Origin: Lachnospiraceae bacterium
Lineage (GTDB): Bacteria > Bacillota > Clostridia > Lachnospirales > Lachnospiraceae
Direction of reading: 5' to 3'
NCBI GenBank assembly: GCA_017467805.1
Contig: JAFUKJ010000030.1
Location: forward strand, 59,656 to 123,655
DNA length: 64,000 nucleotides
Shown here piece by piece: positions 8,549 through 17,859 of the stretch. The stretch's first letter is position 1. Every line of letters starts with the position of its first letter. Both the position numbers and the translations under genes were made by a program. Below the pieces are notes generated by a model that made no database searches, was not told where the DNA came from, and worked only from the letters and a program-made list of their open reading frames with translations.

Positions 8549-8850
8549 GTGACAATACCTGTTATTGATATCTTCGTGTAAATCCTTTTACACCTCGGCA
8601 CCTAAAGACCTCTTCGATAACTCGAAAACACGTTTTCTCATTCGTACGATAATTAGGGCTATAGTATATATCGGTTAAAAAAATCCTAAACTCAAGTGAA
8701 TTCAAGGAAGAAATTATGAATTGCATTGTTTTCAGAATTATACAAACAATAGCTTTTATTTGTATGACAATTTGTGTTATACTTAAAATAGAATTGCGTT
8801 TAGTAATCTATTGTAATGACTCAGATATATCTATAGAAAGAAGGGGAAAT
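8549..8850. other. Divergent intergenic region
   Basis: This 302-bp stretch separates two divergent uncharacterised genes. It holds a 7-bp hairpin (GTGTAAA at 8576-8582 with TTTACAC at 8587-8593) in the leader of the minus-strand gene and an extended -10 element at 8775-8783 for the plus-strand gene. An alternative upstream start of the plus gene (ATG 8716, preceded by AAGGAAG) would add a 45-residue hydrophobic N-terminus. No further gene is seen. Confidence 0.5.
8775..8783 (+). promoter_or_regulatory. Extended -10 promoter element
   Basis: TGTTATACT matches the extended -10 form TGnTATAAT with one change. It lies 68 bp before the ATG at 8851; the -35 region is weak. Confidence 0.4.
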
Positions 8851-9186
8851 ATGTTTACGGAACAAAAATTAGAAATGCACTATAGTAAGCTTCCATCCAA
8901 TGAACTGCATATTATTCGAGATGAATATAAGTGGGCTTTAGAAGAATGCGGTGTTCACACTGAAGAACAAATCAAATATATTGAAAAGGTTCTTGGATTA
9001 CGTGGCGAAAGTCTGAAGGTTCACGTTAATCGCAAAGTTTTATTCCTTTGCAAATGCGGTCAGAGCCGTATTGTTGAACCATCCATTCCAGAAGACCAGA
9101 TTAAGATGTTTGTATTTGAACAGTATAGCGTACCTTGTTCTAAGTGCGGTGCTCAGAATCTTTATACATGGAAATTTATGGAATAA
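8851..9186 (+). CDS. Small zinc-ribbon protein of unknown function
   Basis: Uncharacterised 111-aa soluble protein. The C-terminal part has two cysteine pairs, CKCG (about residue 68) and CSKCG (about 96-100), which would form a treble-clef or ribbon zinc site. The N-terminal 60 residues look helical. The start follows AGAAGGGG and an extended -10 promoter. An in-frame ATG at 8716 with its own AAGGAAG site would add a membrane helix, so a longer form cannot be excluded. It ends before the strong hairpin at 9257-9298. Function unknown. Confidence 0.65.
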   Translation: MFTEQKLEMHYSKLPSNELHIIRDEYKWALEECGVHTEEQIKYIEKVLGLRGESLKVHVNRKVLFLCKCGQSRIVEPSIPEDQIKMFVFEQYSVPCSKCGAQNLYTWKFME

Positions 9187-9256
9187 TTATTAAATTTGTA
9201 TAAATATTAATTTTATATACAGTATACTAATTTACACCAATATGTTGTATAATACG

Positions 9257-9298
9257 AGTAGAATTGCCATTTGTTTACAAATGGTTCTTCTACTTTTA
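9257..9298 (+). terminator. Strong hairpin terminator before the purine permease gene
   Basis: AGTAGAA (9257-9263) pairs with TTCTACT (9288-9294), and CCATTTGT (9267-9274) pairs with ACAAATGG (9277-9284) around a TT loop; TTTATTTT follows. It probably terminates the zinc-ribbon gene. A perfect TATAAT at 9248-9253 just before it raises the chance that it lies in, or at the edge of, the permease leader. Confidence 0.75.
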
Positions 9299-9333
9299 TT
9301 TTACACTTACTATAATTGAATGGGGGTCCCAAA

Positions 9334-10692
9334 ATGTTAGAAAAACTCTTTAAACTCAAAGAGAACAATACTACTGTCAAAACAGAAGTATTGGGTGGTA
9401 TCACTACCTTTATGACGATGGCTTACATCTTAGCTGTCAATCCAAGTCTGTTATCAGCTTCAGGCATGGACGCTACTGCAGTACTTATCGCAACTTGTCT
9501 TGCTTCCTTCATCGGAACAGCATGTATGGCACTTATGGCAAACTATCCATTTGCATTAGCTCCTGGTATGGGATTAAATGCTTACTTTGCATTTACCGTA
9601 TGTGGAAGCATGGGATATGACTGGAAAATTGCCCTTATGGCAGTATTCGTTGAAGGTATCATCTTCATCGTATTATCATTAACAAATGTTCGTGAAGCAA
9701 TCTTTAATGCGATTCCTTCAACACTGAAAAAGGGTGTTAGTGCAGGTATCGGTCTTTTCATTGCCTTTATCGGTTTGCAGGGAGCAGATTTAGTTGTTGA
9801 TAACAGCTCTACATTATTATCTTATGTAGACTTTACAGCAAACTTCAGCACACAGGGTATCTGTGCATTACTTGCTTTAATTGGTTTATTCCTTACAGCA
9901 GTTATGTATGTAAAGAATGTTAAGGGTTCTATCCTTATCGGTATCGTTGCTACATGGGTACTTGGTATGATTATGCAGGCTATTGGCGTATACGTTCCAG
10001 CTCCTGATGCAGGCTATTATTCATTATATCCAAGCTTTGGAATTACAGATTTCTCAGCTATTGGCAAGACCTTTGGTCAGTGCTTTGCAGCAGATTTTTC
10101 AAATGTAGATATCTTTAATTTCTTCGCTGTTATGTTTGCATTCTTATTTGTTGATATTTTTGATACAATCGGTACATTAATTGGTGTTTCAACAAAGGCA
10201 AACTTCCTCGATAAGGACGAGAAGCTTCCTCGTATCAAGGGTGCATTACTTGCTGACGCTGTAGCAACTACAGTTGGTGCTGTGCTTGGTACATCAACAA
10301 CTACTACATTCGTAGAGAGCTCTGCAGGTGTTGGTGCTGGTGCAAGAACTGGTCTTTCAGCTATGACAACAGGCCTTTTATTCTTACTTGCAATCTTCTT
10401 TGCACCAATTTTCACTGCAATCCCAGGATTTGCAACAGCTCCAGCTTTGATCTTCGTTGGTTTCCTTATGGTTTCATCTATTACACAGATAGATTTCAAC
10501 GATCCTATCGAAGCAGTACCTGCTTACCTTTGCTTCTTAGCAATGCCTTTGATGTACAGCATCTCAGAGGGTATCGTAATGGGTACAATCTCTTATGTTG
10601 TAATCAATGTGTTCTGCGGTAAGGCAAAGAAGGTTTCTCCTTTGATGTATGTACTTTCAGTATTGTTCGTATGTAAGTATATCTTCTTATAA
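9334..10692 (+). CDS. NCS2-type purine permease (AzgA/PbuG-like)
   Basis: Proton-coupled uptake of hypoxanthine, guanine or adenine across the membrane. The protein is 452 aa from the ATG at 9334 (start MLEKLFKLKENNTTVKTE); GGGGGT at 9322-9327 is its ribosome site, and a TTG six codons upstream is less likely. About 12-14 hydrophobic segments are visible. AzgA/GhxP signatures are ALAPGMGLNAYFAF (about 75-88), the helix with LFVDIFDTIGTLIGV, and TSTTTTFVESSAGVGAGARTGL. These mark the AzgA branch of NCS2, not the xanthine/uracil branch. No purine riboswitch aptamer is visible upstream. Three hairpins follow it. Confidence 0.93.
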   Translation: MLEKLFKLKENNTTVKTEVLGGITTFMTMAYILAVNPSLLSASGMDATAVLIATCLASFIGTACMALMANYPFALAPGMGLNAYFAFTVCGSMGYDWKIALMAVFVEGIIFIVLSLTNVREAIFNAIPSTLKKGVSAGIGLFIAFIGLQGADLVVDNSSTLLSYVDFTANFSTQGICALLALIGLFLTAVMYVKNVKGSILIGIVATWVLGMIMQAIGVYVPAPDAGYYSLYPSFGITDFSAIGKTFGQCFAADFSNVDIFNFFAVMFAFLFVDIFDTIGTLIGVSTKANFLDKDEKLPRIKGALLADAVATTVGAVLGTSTTTTFVESSAGVGAGARTGLSAMTTGLLFLLAIFFAPIFTAIPGFATAPALIFVGFLMVSSITQIDFNDPIEAVPAYLCFLAMPLMYSISEGIVMGTISYVVINVFCGKAKKVSPLMYVLSVLFVCKYIFL

Positions 10693-10694
10693 CA

Positions 10695-10793
10695 AAATGC
10701 TTGTCAAAGACAAGCATTTGCAAGAATGAGACAAGCTCATTCTTGCGCATAACAAATCGTAATAAAGGGTGTCGCATTTGCGACACCCTTTTA
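10695..10793. terminator. Three tandem perfect hairpins after the purine permease
   Basis: Hairpin 1: AAATGCTTGTC (10695-10705) with its complement at 10709-10719, 11-bp stem. Hairpin 2: GCAAGAATGAG (10720-10730) with 10736-10746, 11-bp stem. Hairpin 3: AAAGGGTGTCGCA (10764-10776) with 10779-10791, 13-bp stem followed by T/A sequence; it reads as a terminator in both directions between convergent genes. Hairpins 1 and 2 directly abut. Confidence 0.75.
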
Positions 10794-11987
10794 AAATGCA
10801 TCTGTAACAGGCAGATAAAACGGTAATGGAAACCACCCTGTAGGTGCGTTCCGTAACGGGCTTTCTGCCCTTCTGACCTCATGAAAATAATAGCTTGTAG
10901 TCAGCGTTCTTACCAATTCCAGACCGCTATATACCACATCCGCCTTTTCAGAAGTCTCTTCTACCTCTATCTTACCATCTGATACCTTTATGAAATAATT
11001 AGTTTGTATATCCTTTACGCCTATCACAAAGCAGCCATCCGCTAAGCTGCCTTCTGCTCTTTGCTTCCACATCAACAGAAATCTCAAAACAGATTCATAA
11101 TTAAGAATCTTCATCTGATGCGACATATTCAGCGTGTAATAATCGCTGCAAGAGTCTAGAATTGTAATCGCTTCAACCTCATCCATGCCAACATTGATAC
11201 CAAGCTCCTGCGGCTCCATTTCCTGCATAAAAGCCCATATCACCATTGGCAGCTGCGATATATCCTTTAGTGCAAATTCATAAACACTGTCATCCTCTGC
11301 TGTTGTATTGAAATATCCTATACATTCATCATCCAGCATAACCGCATAGGTATTTGCCTCCCAACCACACAGGCAAAGATAAAACTCTTCCTTATCATGC
11401 CTTGCAGTCACATTACGCTTCTGATACAGCTCATACATCACTTCAACTGCATCATGCTCTACACTATCCACAAACTCAAAATAAATCTTATCCTTCTGTC
11501 CACATTCCTGACTCTGAGAATTCACATAATGACGTATACTGTCTTTTGTAATATTAAAGCAGTACTTCATACCTGCCTTCTCAAAACCATAGTGCTGATA
11601 TCTGTGCCTATTACCATCCAGTAAAACAAAATCAGCCCCGTCACGACGAAGCTGATCCTCTGCATTCTTCATAAGCTCAATCATATAGCCCTTGGAACGT
11701 GCGCGAGGATGTACACTAACCGTGCCAATATATCCATAAGAAAGACTCTCCTGTCCAAGACAAAGCTTACCAGGATAAACATCTATCAAAGCCTTGATTC
11801 GTCCCTCTTCCTTTATCATATGATGTGTCGGTATCATAGCGCGTTCCGCCAGATACGCCTTAGGTAGAGTTCTTCGAAAATCAATACTTCCCGATGACAT
11901 ACTAAACACCATATTGGCAAAGTCCAAAATCTCCTCGGTATCTATTACTGTGGTATCCTTTACGCTTCCTACACAATATTCGCTCAT
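10791..11987 (-). CDS. Eis-like GNAT acetyltransferase
   Basis: Acetyl-CoA-dependent N-acetyltransferase of the Eis type, cytoplasmic, 398 aa. The first GNAT domain (about 15-150) contains IGTVSVHPRARSKGYMIELM, the V-x-x-x-x-R-x-x-G/A acetyl-CoA loop, and LLDGNRHRYQHYGFEKAG. A second, degenerate GNAT-like region follows, and the last 100 residues resemble a sterol-carrier-type domain, as in Eis. Eis homologues can acetylate aminoglycosides or small amines, but the substrate here is unknown. It lies 6 bp after the bactofilin gene and shares its transcript. It ends inside the bidirectional hairpin. Confidence 0.82.
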   Translation of the reverse strand: MSEYCVGSVKDTTVIDTEEILDFANMVFSMSSGSIDFRRTLPKAYLAERAMIPTHHMIKEEGRIKALIDVYPGKLCLGQESLSYGYIGTVSVHPRARSKGYMIELMKNAEDQLRRDGADFVLLDGNRHRYQHYGFEKAGMKYCFNITKDSIRHYVNSQSQECGQKDKIYFEFVDSVEHDAVEVMYELYQKRNVTARHDKEEFYLCLCGWEANTYAVMLDDECIGYFNTTAEDDSVYEFALKDISQLPMVIWAFMQEMEPQELGINVGMDEVEAITILDSCSDYYTLNMSHQMKILNYESVLRFLLMWKQRAEGSLADGCFVIGVKDIQTNYFIKVSDGKIEVEETSEKADVVYSGLELVRTLTTSYYFHEVRRAESPLRNAPTGWFPLPFYLPVTDAF

Positions 11988-11993
11988 ACTCTA

Positions 11994-12524
11994 TTAACTT
12001 ACCTTACGTTTCTTATCTTTGTTATTCACAGGCATCTTCTCTACAACAGCCTCTGTCTCAGGGAAAAACTTCTGTGGTGTAATATCTGCATAGCATAATG
12101 AACAATGTCCATTCAATGCTGCGCCGTTGCTCACCTCGATAGACTTTGCCTTAATGTCACTGTCAATAATTGCCTTATCCCCGATTGTTACACATCCCTT
12201 AATATCAAGATTACCCTGAATCGCGCCGTCTACTACCAGACTGTCAGCAGAAATATCACCTAACACAACCGTATTCTCACGAACTGCAATTGCCTTCTCA
12301 CACTCAATATTTCCCTCGATAAAGGAATCCTTTGCGAAAATCTCCTCTGCCTTAATGTTGCCGTTAATATCTCCACATATATTAACACGGGACTTAGACT
12401 CAATGTCTCCGTTAATCGTTCCATACATCTCAAGCTTACCATCAATAATAATATTACCATTGATGACAGTTCCCTTTGGAATAATCGCTACATCATGATT
12501 TGTTCTCTCGTCAAAATTACTCAT
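11994..12524 (-). CDS. Bactofilin (polymer-forming cytoskeletal protein)
   Basis: Self-assembling beta-helical scaffold protein (bactofilin/DUF583 family), 176 aa, probably cytoplasmic or membrane-associated. The core (about 15-135) shows the repeating hydrophobic/glycine pattern of the right-handed beta helix, for example IIPKGTVINGNIIIDGKLE and GTINGDIESKSRVNICGDI. The C-terminal tail is lysine-rich and unstructured. Ribosome site GGAAGGGG. It is cotranscribed with the Eis-like gene. In other bacteria bactofilins place cell wall enzymes or chromosomal proteins; the role here is unknown. Confidence 0.9.
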   Translation of the reverse strand: MSNFDERTNHDVAIIPKGTVINGNIIIDGKLEMYGTINGDIESKSRVNICGDINGNIKAEEIFAKDSFIEGNIECEKAIAVRENTVVLGDISADSLVVDGAIQGNLDIKGCVTIGDKAIIDSDIKAKSIEVSNGAALNGHCSLCYADITPQKFFPETEAVVEKMPVNNKDKKRKVS

Positions 12525-12626
12525 ATTTATACCCCTTCCTCACCCCTGTTACCAGAGAATTACTACACTTTTATTTAATCGCATTTTGACTGAAAAATCA
12601 ATATATTTGGAGAAATTTGTTAACAT

Positions 12627-12660
12627 AAAAAAATGATTGCCCAAATGACAATCATTTTTT
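12627..12660 (-). terminator. Rho-independent terminator of the chemoreceptor operon
   Basis: AAAAAAATGATTG (12627-12639) pairs with CAATCATTTTTT (12649-12660) with a 9-nt loop; on the minus strand it ends in a run of seven T. It lies 12 bp after the downstream chemoreceptor gene. Confidence 0.85.
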
Positions 12661-12672
12661 ATAGTACACTCT

Positions 12673-14412
12673 TTAATATTTCTTAAATACATCGGTTCCT
12701 TCTTGAAGAAGTACTGCAATTTCTTTATTTTCTTCCATCTGATCATTAATCTTTTCCATATCTTTAACCAAACTCTGAGTTTTCTCCGCAGTACTTGAAA
12801 CTCCCAATGCACCCTCTTCAATGGCACGCGTAATCGTACTAATAGACTCATTAATCTCCGTTACTGCATTTCGAAGCTCTGATGTCATTGCCATGAACTC
12901 ATCCATGGACTGCTGAATATAGGTTGCATTCTCACGATACTGAACGCCGTTTTCTACAAAGTTACCAAACTCAGGAAGAATTGATTCCTGCATATACTCA
13001 ACAAGCTGATTGGCATGTCCTGATAAATTATGTACCGCCTTCATAACAACACCATTAATCTCCTGGATACGATTAGCTGTTACACGGCTTGAATCAGCCA
13101 ACTGTCTGATTTCATCTGCTACTACTGCAAAGCCCTTACCAGCTTCACCTGCTCTTGCCGCCTCAATGGAAGCATTTAATGCCAAAAGGTTCGTCTGACT
13201 TGAAATACCAAGAATCTCATTCGTAAGACTATTAACCTGGTCAACACTTTTACTTTCCTCAATCGCCTGATTCAGTACATCAAGAATTTCAGTTACCTTC
13301 TGTCCTGTCTGCTCCATGTTAACCTTGGCATCCTTTTCCATCTTATCCGCATTTGCTTTCATCTCTGAAGAATAGTCATTGATTACTTTTGTTTTTTCAG
13401 CAATCAGTTCAACATCATCACGAACAGATTCTACATTACCATTGATTATGTTAGATGAACTGCCAATCTCTTCCATCGTTGCTGAAAGCTCTTGTGTAAC
13501 CGCAGACAATTCGGATACGCTATCATTAGAGGTCTGAATACTTCCTCTAACCTCACTTACAACAACTTCCATTCGATTTGTATTTCCAACAATAAGTTTC
13601 ATGATTTCCTGCAGATTCTCAATAAATACATTCATAGCTCCTGCAATATCTGAAATTTCATCATTGGACATAATTGTAATTCTCTGTGTCAAATCGCCTT
13701 CATTATTTTCAATATTCTTAACAATGCCCTTAATCTCACGTTCAATTTTAACAAGTGGACGAAGCACAATCATCAACACAATATAAAGTGCTGCAACCAA
13801 AGCAACAATACTTATCACTACCATAATAGAGTTTGAAGTAAGTGCTCCTGCATATACATCCTGTAATGATACGCGCGCCGTCGAAGCACCACTATTCGCA
13901 AGCTCTACCATCGTATCAATATAATCTTCCATTGATTTTACATACTCTGACAATGCACCATTTGCAACAAAGTACGCTGCTTCCTTGCTGCCCAATCCAC
14001 TAAATGCCATCAAATCAACGATTTCATACTTAATTCCTTCATAAGATGCCAGCATAGCTTCATACGCTTCTAATCCATCTGCTGACACATGCTTCTTATA
14101 TTCTGCTAACATCTGGTCCAGCTCGACTTGCTGTGCTTTTATAGAATCCACTAATTCGACCATAGTCTCCAAATCAGTAGCTATAATGTGGGATAATGCC
14201 ATTTTATGTAATACCTGCACACTATTCTGTATCTCGCTAAGCTCCGCAATTCTAGGCATATATTCATCTGTAATTTCTGTAGCTGATGTATTTACTTTTC
14301 CAATATTGGTATTACCTTGTAAATTAGAAACTAAAGATACAATCCACAAAACAATAACAGGGAGCAAAATCGTAACTCTCAGACTTAAACGCATTTTCTT
14401 CTTTGTATTCAT
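12673..14412 (-). CDS. Methyl-accepting chemotaxis protein with four-helix sensor domain
   Basis: Transmembrane chemoreceptor, 579 aa, that signals to CheA/CheW. Membrane segment 1 is at about 10-30. A helical extracellular sensor of about 160 residues follows (31-190, 4HB_MCP-like), then membrane segment 2 (about 194-216, MVVISIVALVAALYIVLMIV) and a HAMP domain (to about 270). The cytoplasmic signalling coiled coil contains the conserved hairpin [20 protein letters not shown] and [18 protein letters not shown]. It is the last gene of a three-gene operon with a sugar-binding lipoprotein and another chemoreceptor. The sensor may contact that lipoprotein; this is inferred from position. Confidence 0.93.
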   Translation of the reverse strand: MNTKKKMRLSLRVTILLPVIVLWIVSLVSNLQGNTNIGKVNTSATEITDEYMPRIAELSEIQNSVQVLHKMALSHIIATDLETMVELVDSIKAQQVELDQMLAEYKKHVSADGLEAYEAMLASYEGIKYEIVDLMAFSGLGSKEAAYFVANGALSEYVKSMEDYIDTMVELANSGASTARVSLQDVYAGALTSNSIMVVISIVALVAALYIVLMIVLRPLVKIEREIKGIVKNIENNEGDLTQRITIMSNDEISDIAGAMNVFIENLQEIMKLIVGNTNRMEVVVSEVRGSIQTSNDSVSELSAVTQELSATMEEIGSSSNIINGNVESVRDDVELIAEKTKVINDYSSEMKANADKMEKDAKVNMEQTGQKVTEILDVLNQAIEESKSVDQVNSLTNEILGISSQTNLLALNASIEAARAGEAGKGFAVVADEIRQLADSSRVTANRIQEINGVVMKAVHNLSGHANQLVEYMQESILPEFGNFVENGVQYRENATYIQQSMDEFMAMTSELRNAVTEINESISTITRAIEEGALGVSSTAEKTQSLVKDMEKINDQMEENKEIAVLLQEGTDVFKKY

Positions 14413-14428
14413 ATGATTATCCTCCCGC

Positions 14429-15703
14429 CTACTTTACTGTCGATGCAGTAATACCACTTACCATCGTGTCTAAAAGCTCCTGCAACGGGGTTTGTGCCGT
14501 GTTACCTTCTAATAGAACATTGGCAAAATCTGAGCTCGGAGTCCAGAAATTATTACCTACACGCTGTAATGCACCAAATTCCGACTGTGTAATAACTGCC
14601 TTAATAGCTGGCACTTTCATAACCTCATCAGATGCTGCTGCATTAATATTTGAAGGTCCCTGGTTTCTCTCCACAAAACGAATCGTCTGATTTTCTTCAT
14701 TTGTAATCCATTCTGCAAACTTGTGAGCCCACTCTGCATTCTTAGAATATGAATTCACGCCTACCATTTTATAACCTGTAAAGGAAGACATCTGTACCTG
14801 TTGTCCCTTGCAGGTAAACGTCGGCAGCTTAACCGCTCCATAGTTATCTCCCCATGCTTCCTTTACCGATATCGCATTCCATACACCACTAATAGCTGCA
14901 ACTACAGTTCCTTCTTTTGCATTTGTTGGGAACTCTCCATCAGGCGTTGACATAAATCCTGGATGCGCAATCATATTCATAATAGACTCTGCTACATCCA
15001 AACCTGTATAGCTGCCTTCTGTCGTGTTCCAATTACAATAGTTTGTAACACCATCGTCATTAAGTCCCAATTCCATACCCGCTCCGCCAAAGAACGCATA
15101 CATATACCAGCCAGAATTCAGCTCCATGGAAAACTTCTTTCCTGCTGCTTCTGCAGCCGCCAAAACGCCATCCAAAGTCTGAACATCCTGCTCTGTTAAA
15201 TAGTCCTTATTGTAATAAAGGAAATATCCATTATCCGCAGTCATCGGGTATGCGTACAGCTTACCATTTAAAGAAGCTGCATTTACTGACTCTGCTGTAT
15301 TAGCTGCTTTTACACTATCTGCGTTAGGTACTACCTCTAATATACCACCAGCAATCAAACTGTTAAGCTGGTCATCAGGGAAATGAAATACGTCAGGACC
15401 TGCATGCGCATCACCCAACAACACATCTCTAAGACCTGAGTCACTTTGTACAGCCAAAGTAAATTCAAACTCAGCTTCTCCTGCATACTTCGCTTTAAAA
15501 CTTTCTATCATGCCTTCAAGCATGGTAAAATTATCTTCTTCCGCCCATACTGTTAATTGTACAGGACCACTTTCTTCTACTGTCTCTTCAGTTACTGCTT
15601 CTCCATCTATATCTGCTGCTTCTTCATTCGCAACACTCTGACAGCCTCCTAATGTGCCAAGCAGTGCCAAACTCATTAATGCTAATAGCAATCGCTTCTT
15701 CAT
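14429..15703 (-). CDS. Orphan sugar-type extracellular solute-binding lipoprotein between two chemoreceptors
   Basis: Binding protein of the carbohydrate ABC (SBP_bac_1/MalE-like) class, 424 aa. The signal peptide ends in the lipobox LGGC (Cys21), so it is lipid-anchored outside the membrane. The mature protein opens with an acidic linker, then LTVWAEEDNFTMLEGMIESF and DVFHFPDDQLNSLIAGGIL, typical of the family; WAHKFAEWITNEENQTIRF lies near the C-terminus. There are no permease or ATPase genes beside it. It is 20 bp after one chemoreceptor gene and 16 bp before another, so a sensing role feeding the chemoreceptors is more likely than transport. The ligand is unknown. Confidence 0.9.
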   Translation of the reverse strand: MKKRLLLALMSLALLGTLGGCQSVANEEAADIDGEAVTEETVEESGPVQLTVWAEEDNFTMLEGMIESFKAKYAGEAEFEFTLAVQSDSGLRDVLLGDAHAGPDVFHFPDDQLNSLIAGGILEVVPNADSVKAANTAESVNAASLNGKLYAYPMTADNGYFLYYNKDYLTEQDVQTLDGVLAAAEAAGKKFSMELNSGWYMYAFFGGAGMELGLNDDGVTNYCNWNTTEGSYTGLDVAESIMNMIAHPGFMSTPDGEFPTNAKEGTVVAAISGVWNAISVKEAWGDNYGAVKLPTFTCKGQQVQMSSFTGYKMVGVNSYSKNAEWAHKFAEWITNEENQTIRFVERNQGPSNINAAASDEVMKVPAIKAVITQSEFGALQRVGNNFWTPSSDFANVLLEGNTAQTPLQELLDTMVSGITASTVK

Positions 15704-15723
15704 GTCTGTATTCCCCTTTGTAA

Positions 15724-17631
15724 TTATTTTGTATCATTCTCTGTCTCTTCTTTTTCTTCTGCTTCTGATTGTTCTTCCTCTACTATGGATTCCGTAGGTT
15801 CCGCATATTCAGGCACAATCACTTCCTTAACTGCAGTTTTTTCTTCATATACATCGAATGGTTCATCACTCTCCATAACAACCTCTGTGTCGCCCTTTAA
15901 CTGGAACTTTCTTGTATTTGCAGCAAGAACGGATGACATACTTAAAATATCCTCTACATCTGTACTACAATCTCCAACCTGAACTCCAAGCTCCTGCATT
16001 GCCGCTGAGGTCTGCTCTGTACTTGCAGCGTTTTCCTGTGCAATTGCTGCCAGATTCTCCACATAAGACATAACTGTTTCCTTTAAGTGATTCAGATTAT
16101 TTGTCTCCTCACGAATTGCATCTACTGCACTTCCGACCTCTTCAATCTCTACATTCAGAGACTGGAATACTTCCTGCGTCTGATTCAGTTCATTACCCTG
16201 TAACTCTATCTTCTCTGTCACATTCTTCATCGTATCTACTGTAGTATTCGAATTCTTAATCAATACCTCAATAATACCTGTAATCTGTGTTGCCGACTGT
16301 GCAGACTGCTCTGCAAGCTTTCTAATCTCATCTGCAACTACCGCAAAGCCCTTACCATGCTCACCAGCTCTTGCCGCTTCGATACTTGCATTTAATGACA
16401 AGAGATTTGTCTGGTCTGCGATATCTGTAATGACATTAGCTGCTTCCTGAATCTCATTTGCTGACTGATTCGTAACGCTCGTCTGCTCATATACAACTTC
16501 AAAGGCTTCCTTAGTCTGATTACTGATTTTCAGCAGCTCATCCAATGTACTGTTAACAGTCTTATTGTAATCGCGCATCTTATCCGTACTGTCTGCAAGA
16601 TTATTGATATGAACTGCGGTTCCATCAATCGCCTCACCCATATCCTGCACAGAATTACTTACTGTCTGTGTTTCTTCCGCCTGCTGAGAAGCACCCTTTG
16701 CCATTTCTTCAACAGCTACATTAACATTCGCAATGGAATCTGACATAACGCCAAAGGAATTACTGAATCTGAGCGAAATCTTATCCAGCTTTCCTGATAC
16801 ATCAAGAATAGTCACAATAATCTCAGCAAGCCCTTGAATCAATGACTGAACACTTCTTGCAATATCGCCAATCTCGTCTCCTCGCTTCATCAGCTTATTA
16901 CCAACCTCATGGTCAAGCTTACCTTCTGCAACCTCTTCCAAATTCACAATAACATGCTTAATTGCCTGTACCAGCTTCACTACGAAAAGCACTGCCAAAA
17001 CAATTGTAATTGCAAAAATAACTAATAAGAACACAATACTTTCCTGCATCAAGGTTTTATAAGTAGCATCTACCGTTGCCTTATCCAAACCAACGAAAGT
17101 CATACCAATGATATCAGGCTTATTGTATTGATATAGAGGCGCATACAACCCCACATAGGTAGTTCCTTCTATTTCTTTTGCTTCTACAAAATGATTTTCT
17201 CCATTTACTACAACTTTTTCATAAATATCTGCATCTGCTTCCTCATATAAAATCGGATTGCCATTTTCGTCTCGAATACTGGTCGCATATCGAATATTGC
17301 CGTAGTATACCTCTACTTCCAATCCAACCTTGCTCTTGAAGTTATCAAATAATTCCTGATTATCCGTAACACCCTTTTTGCCCTTAAACAACTTATCGTT
17401 ATTTACAACGAAGGTACCCGAACCAAGATTTCCAACCGCAACCTCAAACGCATATTGTGCAGTATTCAACTCATGCTTAACCATGGAATCTGATACATTG
17501 GTTGCAACTGTGCTAATAGAAAACACAGCGATTGCAACAAACAACAGCATAGGTGCCGCTACCAAAAATAAAACCTGAAACATCAGCTTAAATTTCAGCC
17601 CCTTTTTCTCCAGCATATTCTTCTCTTCCAT
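15724..17631 (-). CDS. Methyl-accepting chemotaxis protein with single-Cache-type sensor domain
   Basis: Transmembrane chemoreceptor, 635 aa. Membrane helix 1 is at about 18-40 ([20 protein letters not shown]). An extracellular domain of about 150 residues follows with [20 protein letters not shown] and [20 protein letters not shown], a Cache-like pattern. Membrane helix 2 (about 200-222), HAMP, and the signalling tip [20 protein letters not shown] follow. The C-terminal 50 residues are an unusual acidic tail (many Glu, with [18 protein letters not shown]). AGGAGGG decides the start. It is the first gene of the MCP-binding protein-MCP operon. Confidence 0.93.
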   Translation of the reverse strand: MEEKNMLEKKGLKFKLMFQVLFLVAAPMLLFVAIAVFSISTVATNVSDSMVKHELNTAQYAFEVAVGNLGSGTFVVNNDKLFKGKKGVTDNQELFDNFKSKVGLEVEVYYGNIRYATSIRDENGNPILYEEADADIYEKVVVNGENHFVEAKEIEGTTYVGLYAPLYQYNKPDIIGMTFVGLDKATVDATYKTLMQESIVFLLVIFAITIVLAVLFVVKLVQAIKHVIVNLEEVAEGKLDHEVGNKLMKRGDEIGDIARSVQSLIQGLAEIIVTILDVSGKLDKISLRFSNSFGVMSDSIANVNVAVEEMAKGASQQAEETQTVSNSVQDMGEAIDGTAVHINNLADSTDKMRDYNKTVNSTLDELLKISNQTKEAFEVVYEQTSVTNQSANEIQEAANVITDIADQTNLLSLNASIEAARAGEHGKGFAVVADEIRKLAEQSAQSATQITGIIEVLIKNSNTTVDTMKNVTEKIELQGNELNQTQEVFQSLNVEIEEVGSAVDAIREETNNLNHLKETVMSYVENLAAIAQENAASTEQTSAAMQELGVQVGDCSTDVEDILSMSSVLAANTRKFQLKGDTEVVMESDEPFDVYEEKTAVKEVIVPEYAEPTESIVEEEQSEAEEKEETENDTK

Positions 17632-17697
17632 ATCATGCCCTCCTCAATGTTCTTCTATCACACATTTGTATAGCCATTACACTCTAAATCTATAGAG

Positions 17698-17734
17698 AAA
17701 AAGACAGACGATAAGTACTTTTTTATCGCCTGTC
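17698..17734 (-). terminator. Terminator upstream of the chemoreceptor operon
   Basis: On the minus strand GACAGGCGATAA pairs with TTATCGTCTGTC (12 bp with one G-T pair, loop 8 nt), followed by TTTTTC; positions 17703-17734 plus the T-run. It probably ends the serine hydrolase operon. A TTGACA that could belong to a chemoreceptor promoter overlaps its upstream side. Confidence 0.7.
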
Positions 17735-17859
17735 CCATTCGCTGTCAATCTAGAATTATTTTAGCATTGATTCAGTTTATTTTCAACACATATGCATTGT
17801 TTTTATTAAATTAAATAATTATTTTATCATATATATACAATTTATGTTATCTCTGTCAT

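Noticed and set aside
9187-9333. Purine riboswitch before the NCS2 permease
   Set aside because: The region holds only a TATAAT and a simple long hairpin; none of the conserved purine aptamer junction sequence is present.
10077-10499. 140-aa minus-strand open frame inside the purine permease
   Set aside because: Shadow frame of the highly conserved permease gene with low-complexity Ala/Val/Lys composition.
14429-15703. Complete sugar ABC transporter at this locus
   Set aside because: Only the binding protein is present; both flanking genes are chemoreceptors and no permease or ATPase lies within the operon.
17632-17859. Cyclic di-GMP riboswitch before the chemoreceptor operon
   Set aside because: The hairpin at 17703-17734 is a plain terminator with T-run; no conserved GEMM core or tetraloop-receptor sequences are seen.
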